Shown: piece by piece, positions 15,801-22,371 of the stretch | Position numbering within the stretch: position 1 is the first letter of the stretch | Layout of the letters: every line of letters begins with the position of its first letter | DNA from: Phallusia fumigata | Lineage: Eukaryota > Chordata > Ascidiacea > Phlebobranchia > Ascidiidae | DNA length: 22,371 bases | Direction of reading: 5' to 3' | Assembly (NCBI GenBank): GCA_008931825.1 | Contig: QXVZ01003863.1 | Span: forward strand, 1 to 22,371 | Translations under genes and position numbers: made by a program | The notes under the pieces: generated by a model | Told to the model about the DNA's origin: nothing | What the model saw: only the letters and a program-made list of their open reading frames with translations | Databases searched by the model: none

Positions 15801-18800
15801 AAAAATGTTTATGACAGCATCCCAAAGTGTAACATAAAATACTGATGTCTTTGTTCTGATACTGGTCAATGGGTCCTGCTTTCAATTGCCATTTCTTTTA
15901 CAACAAAAGTACACCTGGCATCGGTTAGCTACAGCTAAAAAATGGCGATTGTTAACCAAATAAAGCAAATAAAGTAATCTACAACCTGCAGTGATGGCAA
16001 CGTTGGTAATATTGGGGCTAAAGTTAGACACATATTTTAGACTTATAAATAATGATTTATTTTATGTTTCACTTTTGCCTGTTAGACCTTGACTATAAAA
16101 TGTCTTTACACACTTGCTTGTTCTGCATTTAAGTGATATGTTTGTGTAGTTCCAAAGCTTCAAGTTGTCAACTTACACTTATCTTATATCATTTGGGTTT
16201 GATACTGGCTTTCCCTTTAGGGTTGTCTTTGTCAGTTGTCATTGGCACCCAGTTCCATAGTAAGATAGTATTTTAAGCCCATCTACTGAACATTTCTTAC
16301 AAAGAGGTTTATGCAAGACCGTTGAGTAATGTTGTACAACCATCATTAAAGCCACATTTAATTATTCATCATAAAACCCTTCAAAATCGAATGGTTTCAG
16401 AACACAGTAAATATGTTGTTTGATTGCCAATTATACTTTGGATCAATTTTTCCTTCCTTACAGGTTTGTGACCAAACAAAAGAGCGGCACAATGCACTAT
16501 AACGCTGGATGCAACCAGCAGTTCTGTGCAACCAACCATATTATCAATCCAACAGACTTGTACCTTGGTGAACGACCAGTAAGTGTTTGCCAAGGTCAAA
16601 GGGAGTTTAACATGTAGCTCATAATGCAGGGGTTTGTCGGTATAAACCCCTGTTGCTGAAACCTATTTTTTTAGCTATTGAATGTTATAGAAACTCCTGC
16701 TTTTGTACAAACCACTGCTGCTCGATTTGTTTAGTTTTTTTTTTGATTACTTAGTCAGAATTAGATATCAAAATAAGATTACTTAGTCAAAGAGTATTGT
16801 GCCTTCCTTCATATTCTTTCGATTATGTTTTTTTTTAAATTATAAAAGTAAAATATGGAAATCTGCTCATAAATGCTTTTATTTTATAAACTGTCTGTGG
16901 TATTTCTGGATTGATTATGTTTGTTACAATTTCGTTCTTTAACCAATTTCAGAAAATGTGGGATTTCACAAAAATTCCAATTGCAATTCAAGTATCAGCT
17001 GAATGCCCTGACAACCAATTTCATGGACACAGTCATATTACATATGCAACACTTGATAAAGTAAATTACACCATTTTATGTTGTATTAAAATGAAAACTT
17101 TCAGCCAGCAAAAGTGTGGCAAAAGAACATCTAAGTGTTTAGTTTTGCGCAGATGTATAAAAAGAAATCAATATTGTCGGAGGTCTTTAGGTGACCTTTT
17201 AATTTAGTCAATATACTCATTGCCATTTGAAATTTGGCATTCAAGGGAAAAAGCATAGAATCACAAAGGTGGTTGTTCCCAATCCAAATTGTTTTAAACA
17301 AAAATTGAAATTAAACTAGCCAAATGGGAAATAAATAGAAGATCATCCTCTTTAATGTTAAATCAACCTCTTTTTAACGTTCCCCAAAACACGTTTATGA
17401 CAGCTCTGTGTTCAATTCTCGTGACTTAGTTAATAAGTTACGGTGTTTCACTGTCAATAAAAGATTGCAGCATTGTTGTGTAAATTGTTTGTTTAATGTC
17501 TGCCCTTGATGCTAATATACCTCTTTTATCTCTATGTAGGTTTCTGATGACTCTTGGACAATCAAACCTATTAAACAAAAACAAGCGGTATATTGTTTAA
17601 ACTGTAAAAAATTTTTGACCTAATCCATGAAGTTTTAACAATGTTTCCTTTATGCTTGAATAAAGCACAATTTGCAGTTTTCTTAGAAAATTAGTAAGTA
17701 AAACACAACATAGAAATATAAATAAATTAGGCTGAATATCTTTTTTGACGAGATTAATTGTTTTATTAAAGCACACAACTGTTGTGTGCATACATATTGC
17801 CCTGCATGTTTCTTAAATTCATCAAATAAATTTTGTTGTTGCGAAAGTGCCTTCACTGTGACTACTTACATCAAACAAACTGTATTTAGATCAATGGGGT
17901 ATGTTATCTTATTCAAGAAATCTATGGAATTGAAAACAAAAACAAAGTGCCAACAATAGGTTTGTTTTTCATACATTTGGATTCAAAAGCTTGAGTTCTG
18001 CCTAATTTTGTTTGCATGCAACTGAATTTAAAATTGGATCCCTGCCAAAATTAAGTGATAAATTTTGTGATTTTCAACACTTTTTGTTGTTGAAGGACTG
18101 GAGCACCATTGACTTTCACTATTCTCACTAAAAGATAACCTAAATCTTAACATGTTATTTGGAGAAACACCTAGAGTCCTAAACCTCACCACTGTCCCTC
18201 TATAATTGCTTGACAGATGGGGAAGATCAAGTTAGTGATCCACAAGATGATGACGATGATGACTCAGCAGAATGTGTGGTCTGCCTCTCAGATATGCGAG
18301 ATACTCTCATATTACCATGCAAACATCTCTGCCTATGCAGCACATGTGGTAAGATGTAGGGTTTGTAAACAATGACGCTTAAATGGGCACTACAATTGAG
18401 TGGCACAGCACTTTATCTGGTTGGACAACCTTGGGTTCCCAACAGTCTGCCTAGTTGGGGTCACTGTTGTACCTGTACAAATTATCAGATGCAAGGATTT
18501 GTCTGTTGCACTAAATTGCATATTTGTTAGGTTGAAAAACATTGTGTGACAAACTGAAATTCAGTGGCACGATTTGGTTACTTGTTTCTGCTATTCTAAA
18601 TGGTTGCGTAAGGCCGCCTTGATGTAAGGGTTGCAAGCAGGTTTTAAACTGAGCGTGGAAAGTTAAATAATTAGAATGTCGATGTAAAAATTAACCAATT
18701 ATAGTTTAATAAATTAGGTAAACTAAGCAGTCTGTTTATTTAATTGAAACTGTTTGTTGTTTATATTTCAGTCTTCAACAGTTTGGGTACACTGTACTTC

Positions 18801-21681
18801 CATGATAATTGGTTAAATTTACTGCTACTTTCATAAGTGTTTTCTTTTATCTTTTAGCCAATCAACTGCGATTTCAGCAAAGTGGTTGTCCAATTTGCCG
18901 ACAGTCATTCCGAGCTCTGTTACAAATTCGAGCAATTCGACGAAAAACTCCCGCATCTTCGCTCACTGGCACAAGTTCATCAATTACAGAGGAGACAGAA
19001 CAAGATGATGTCCAGTCCGTGGACACAGCAGGTATTAGTTGATGTCTGTTTCTTTTATCTTTCTGTGTTTTACTACTTTAAATTGCTTACAGCTGATGGT
19101 AACAGTGATGAGGCAGGTTTACCCTTCGAAATCAGCATTCCACCTGGTTTTGAAGTTGTCCCTTTGATCAGTGCCATCAATGGACCTGTTTCATCCAGTA
19201 CTGCTTCATTATCTACCTCCAGAGGTTGGTTGTATTAAGTTTAACACAGAAATGCTCTTCATGATAACTTCTTGACTTAAAGTTGTAGTTCAACTGAACA
19301 AAGATAAGATGCCCTTTCGTTGTATTTATCATAGAAAATATTTATAATAAAGTTTGCTATAAGTCTCTTTTTATTTTATAAATTTTCATGTTAGCCCAGC
19401 CCTGCTATTTTGCTGCCATGTAGCGGGTATTGACATTACTATATAGTCGTATGTAACCTAAATGTAACACTTCCAGTGCATAGAGAGTGATTGACATATT
19501 TTATGACAGCTTAGTGAATGATATTTGCATCACTGCATCACATTTAGTTTGTGAAAAACCAAGCTCTGATTGTGTAGTGATAACCGAAATGCATTTGCTA
19601 CATCGCACCGTGAAAGGCAGTGCATTACAACAACTCTGCTTCTATTTATAGTAGTTTGCTACAGTAGCAAGTAATTTTAAACACGGTTCATGGTAATCAA
19701 TATGTGGCATGTTGGCAAACTCTTCTATTTGTGATTTTCAGATTTAACAAGGGCATCAAGTATTGTCTCCACAACATCATCACTCACCAGACCACGCAAA
19801 AACAAATCAAAAACAACGGTGAGCTTTAGCAGTTGCATGTTGTGTTTTCTGCACAATGACCACAAGGAAACATATTCATTATAACTTCCCTTATCAGAAG
19901 GGACATCACATTGTTTTCACTAATTTTTTTTTAACATGCACATGTGTTGATGCACTTTTGGCATGAAATGTTCAGCCAATTTAAATAAAGTGTTTACATG
20001 TGGTAGATGGTCATGGAGATGCCCATCTGTTTTGTTTGACCCCCTAGTATAGACCCTGCAAAAGTCCCGATTGTTGTTTTTTGTGTTTTTTAGTTTAAAC
20101 GAGTTAACTTTATGAATAATTTAGATCGATATTGAGAATGAGGTGACAACAAGATCGCCAACTGATGCAAGCCATGATTTTGAAAGAAAGCGATCAAAGG
20201 GAAAAAGGAAAAGTGTTAAGAAGAAATCTATTGTAAGTTTAATCAACCTAACAATGTACAACATACTTAAAGATGGTTTTCTGCGATGTTTCAGAAAAAC
20301 AAACAGACTGAAACTATTAATGTTCTGCTTGGTCTTTAGGCATAAAAATAACGATATCAACTCATGTGATTCTTATGGATAAGTTGTTTACTTAATGATG
20401 TAGAAATAAACTTAAATAAGCAATTACATGATCTCAAGATTGCTTTTATGATCCTTGTGCAAAGTGATTGGCTAGGAAATTTTTTGGGGGGAAATAAACA
20501 TCATAATATGTTTGCCCATATATATTCAGTTTATTAAGTGTTTGACCAAAAACATTTGCCGGATGCAGTCTATTGGCATTAAACAAGTAGTTTGCCACTG
20601 TTTTTTTTTAACAGGTGTCCCATGAAACAGGTTTAGTTTCTGGAAGCAGTTTTAATATAATGCCACTTACAAAACTCCTGTGTGTCTGAAAAAAAGTACT
20701 CAGTACCCACCATCCAAAGATATCATTTTTTTCAGGAAAAAACTTCCATTGAAACTGACCAAAATCAAAGTGCATCTTCCGACCAATCATTAGCAAGTAT
20801 GACCTGTAGGTTGGATCGTTAGTTGTTTCATTTGTTTGCCTTATAGCTCCAGCAGTTACCCTACTTAAGCATTAGGTTCAAATTTGAACTTTGTTTGAGT
20901 CCTATAATGTAAAAACCCTAATTACAATGGATGAATGCTTACAATGTTGTGTGGTTCTTGTCTCAAAACTCTGACAAAACATTCAGGATGTATATTTGTA
21001 AGCATGTTTTCCTTAAGGTCCTGACAATCGAACTGATGCATTGGAACAAACAACAGTACAATGCCCAGAAAGCCAACATTCAGATGGAGGTATAAATTAT
21101 ATATTTCTGATGTATTACATTTTTAATTTGGTAACAAGACATGATGGGTACACATTAATTTGGAATGCTGACTCAAATACGCAAACTCGACAATCATTTG
21201 TGGATAACCTAAATTGCCCGAATGAATTTTCATAAATAATACGTTGTCGGTTTTATCAAGTTTATAAGCATCTGAGGCACTAGTGTTTTACTGGAAGCTT
21301 GCTGACTGTAAATGTAAATTAGGTTTATGGGTGATGAAACATGTTTTCTGAAATTGACATTCATGCCAGTTGTAGCAATAATAGAATAGATTGTTAATTG
21401 GGACATTTTTAGAGAATGAGTATTTAAACAAAGCACAAACAAGGGTATAAACAAACCGGACAAATGGATTGTAGGTTCAATGACATTCATGCATGTGACA
21501 GTTGTTCTAATCCTTCAAAAGATTATTTTTGACCACTAGCATGGATTGTGAAACAACGCTTAGTTGACTTGACAACCTTTTAAAAATCATTTTTCCAGAT
21601 TCTGAGATGGTTTCAACCAAAGATTCATCCCAGGTGCACCAAGATTTGAACCCTGATAAAAATGAACCTACTTCACCTGAG
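12801..21681 (+). CDS. MGRN1: Mahogunin-type RING E3 ubiquitin ligase (MGRN1/RNF157)
   Basis: Exons: 12801-12888, 14449-14567, 14949-15037, 15210-15395, 16464-16578, 16953-17060, 17540-17587, 17890-17959, 18217-18348, 18858-19031, 19093-19224, 19742-19818, 20125-20232, 20736-20796, 21018-21089, 21599-21681. All are GT-AG with matching phases, giving 554 residues (human about 552). The protein starts MGSLWSR, a likely N-myristoylation site, preceded by an in-frame TAA. It then shows SHFFMGGKKFDT, the VNIRKDTLRL block, LEFTFDT, the GHSHITYATLDK segment, KPIKQKQA and LIQEIYGIENKNK, the mahogunin substrate-binding region. An acidic run of six Asp precedes the C3HC4 RING (residues 294-332). The tail is Ser/Thr-rich with a basic cluster at 467-480. 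Family members ubiquitinate trafficking and signalling proteins, including TSG101 in mammals. One gene probably represents both vertebrate paralogues. The 3' end is unsettled. Confidence 0.95.
13521..14127 (+). repeat. 303-bp exact duplication in MGRN1 intron 1
   Basis: Positions 13521-13823 and 13825-14127 appear identical over 303 bases, separated only by the N at 13824. The left copy ends exactly at the N and the right copy begins exactly after it. That is the signature of two overlapping contig ends joined without merging. The true intron is then about 304 bases shorter than it looks. Confidence 0.93.
13824..13824. other. Single N, contig join
   Basis: This base marks the boundary between the two identical 303-bp copies, so it is almost certainly a placeholder in a scaffold and not a real nucleotide. 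Confidence 0.9.
16627..16652. repeat. Small perfect hairpin in MGRN1 intron 5
   Basis: CAGGGGTTT (16627-16635) pairs with AAACCCCTG (16644-16652) around an 8-base loop, 49 bases past the 5' splice site of the intron after exon 16464-16578. It could form in the pre-mRNA. It may also be the folded remnant of a transposon end, since CAGGGG starts many hAT TIRs. Confidence 0.45.
18217..19031 (+). other. RING finger exon pair of MGRN1
   Basis: Exons 18217-18348 and 18858-19031 together encode the catalytic RING. Zinc ligands follow the order C294, C297 (CVVC), C309, H311 (PCKH), C315, C318 (CSTC), C329 and C332 (CPIC), a C3HC4 arrangement with all eight ligands present. The intron falls right after the sixth ligand. 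The residue after CPIC is Arg, and a FRALLQIRAIRR helix follows, as in vertebrate mahogunin. The finger should recruit an E2 enzyme, so the gene looks catalytically intact. Confidence 0.93.
19225..20735 (+). other. Late MGRN1 introns
   Basis: The introns 19225-19741, 19819-20124 and 20233-20735 surround exons 12 and 13. They are AT-rich, and I see no RNA gene or transposon end in them. A possible extra acceptor at 20605-20613 (T-run then ACAG) opens GTG TCC CAT GAA ACA but lacks a convincing donor, so I left it out. Confidence 0.55.
21090..21598 (+). other. MGRN1 intron before the last supported exon
   Basis: A 509-base AT-rich intron with a good TTTTTCCAG acceptor. I see nothing else in it; open frames 21041-21235 (+) and 21230-21490 (-) are an exon read-through and a chance frame. 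Confidence 0.6.
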
Positions 21682-21694
21682 GTAATCAAATAAA
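21682..21694 (+). terminator. Possible alternative end of MGRN1
   Basis: If the donor after 21681 is not used, the frame continues GTA ATC AAA TAA and stops at 21693, and an AATAAA overlaps that stop at 21689-21694. The transcript could thus end here with a protein ending SPEVIK. This competes with splicing to 21912. Confidence 0.3.
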
Positions 21695-21850
21695 TCTTTG
21701 AGTAACTTCTCTGTTATACAGAAAATATTTGTTCCATACCCCCCATTTGCAGACTAGTATTAAATAAGATTGCTTGGTCGTGGTTTGCAATCCTATGCCT
21801 GATTCGCTTGACCAAATGGTATAACCCTATTGTATGCTTTGATAATATAA

Positions 21851-22371
21851 ATTATGGGTCCCCTTCCTGAAGGGGACACATATTGTTTTTTTCTTTTTTT
21901 CTCCCCTGCAGCTTGTCCATGCACTTTTGTCATGAAACGTTTGATGGATTTGGATGAAACTTTCGCGGCTGGTAGATATGGCCAAGGCGGTTGTGGCATG
22001 GGTTTAGTTTTACCCTATAGCCCCCTAAAAAGGGGCAAATAGTTAAAACAATCTCCGAATGGAATGAAATTTACACAGTTTGTATAACATGTCATTGTGG
22101 TGCAATATTTAATGTGTTTTACCCTACCTCCCCAGCAGTTGTTTTCAGAAAAACACAATATGTAGAACTTTGCATGTGTGGGGACCCATGTGTACAATCA
22201 TGTCATAAATAGCGCAGGTAACTATAAGACCCAATGTAAAATAATGTGGCGAATATATCCTCTTTTGATATTGGTAAATAGTGTATATAGAATGTCTATT
22301 TATGGTAAGCCACCCTTCTAATTATGGGTCCCCTTCCACGAAGGGCCCCCCCCCCCCTTTTACTCTGTTTT
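21851..22371 (+). repeat. Repeat-like tail with paired hairpin motifs
   Basis: ATTATGGGTCCCCTTCC occurs at 21851-21867 and again at 22321-22337, each followed by a short inverted GAAGGG block, so that each can fold as a small hairpin (CCCCTTCC-TGAAGGGG; CCCTTCC-ACGAAGGG). Between them are further such blocks (AGCCCCCTAAAAAGGGGC near 22019-22036) and GGGGACCCATGTGT at 22180-22193. A C-run of about 13 follows at 22346-22358. The spacing suggests the start of one copy and the start of a next, or the two ends of one element. I cannot name the family. Confidence 0.5.
21912..21935 (+). CDS. Candidate terminal MGRN1 exon
   Basis: After a pyrimidine-rich tract ending CCCTGCAG, the phase-0 frame reads LVHALLS and TGA. 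Joined to the exon ending at 21681 it gives a 561-residue protein, close to the human length. However, it lies within sequence that looks repetitive, so this may be a chance acceptor, or the true last exon may be beyond the window. Confidence 0.35.
   Translation, partial: LVHALLS

Noticed and set aside
20605-20705. Additional MGRN1 exon after the acceptor near 20613
   Set aside because: The frame stops at TGTGTC-TGA without a good donor, and exon 20736-20796 joins in phase directly from 20232.

Overview
The window looks like invertebrate animal nuclear DNA. It is AT-rich, its genes are split by roughly 60 to 2500 bp GT-AG introns, and it carries degraded DNA transposons. All three recognisable genes are metazoan: a nose-resistant-to-fluoxetine (NRF-6)-type acyltransferase, an ER cytochrome b5, and a single mahogunin-type (MGRN1/RNF157) E3 ubiquitin ligase. 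The compact layout and protein style suggest a tunicate such as Ciona. That placement is an inference; the metazoan call is firm.

Layout. Positions 1-1425 hold no gene I can support. The 3' half of an acyltransferase-3/NRF-6-like gene lies on + (seven exons, about 1510/1528-3557); its N-terminal half is not visible. A convergent intergenic stretch (3558-4807) follows. Cytochrome b5 lies on - (five exons, 10562 down to 4808, 132 residues, complete) with transposon remnants in its introns. A head-to-head intergenic region (about 10600-12690) leads to a foldback-like element (12181-12658) just upstream of MGRN1/RNF157 on + (sixteen phase-consistent coding exons, 12801-21681, 554 residues, close to full family length). 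The last 0.5 kb looks repetitive.

The three genes are not an operon and share no obvious pathway. One is a multipass membrane acyltransferase of uncertain substrate, one an ER electron carrier for lipid desaturation and related reactions, and one a RING ubiquitin ligase of trafficking and signalling.

The most unusual structure is the element at 12181-12658. It has matching ends with 10-bp subrepeats, a core of about fourteen copies of a 20-bp unit, and a perfect 9-bp target duplication, an architecture like Drosophila FB foldback elements. Two hAT-type insertions with near-perfect 8-bp target duplications sit in introns, one keeping the C-terminus of a hAT transposase. Three of the four single N characters are followed by a copy of sequence seen shortly before them (99, 132 and 303 bp). 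This points to unmerged contig ends or alleles rather than biological duplication, so distances across these points are unreliable.
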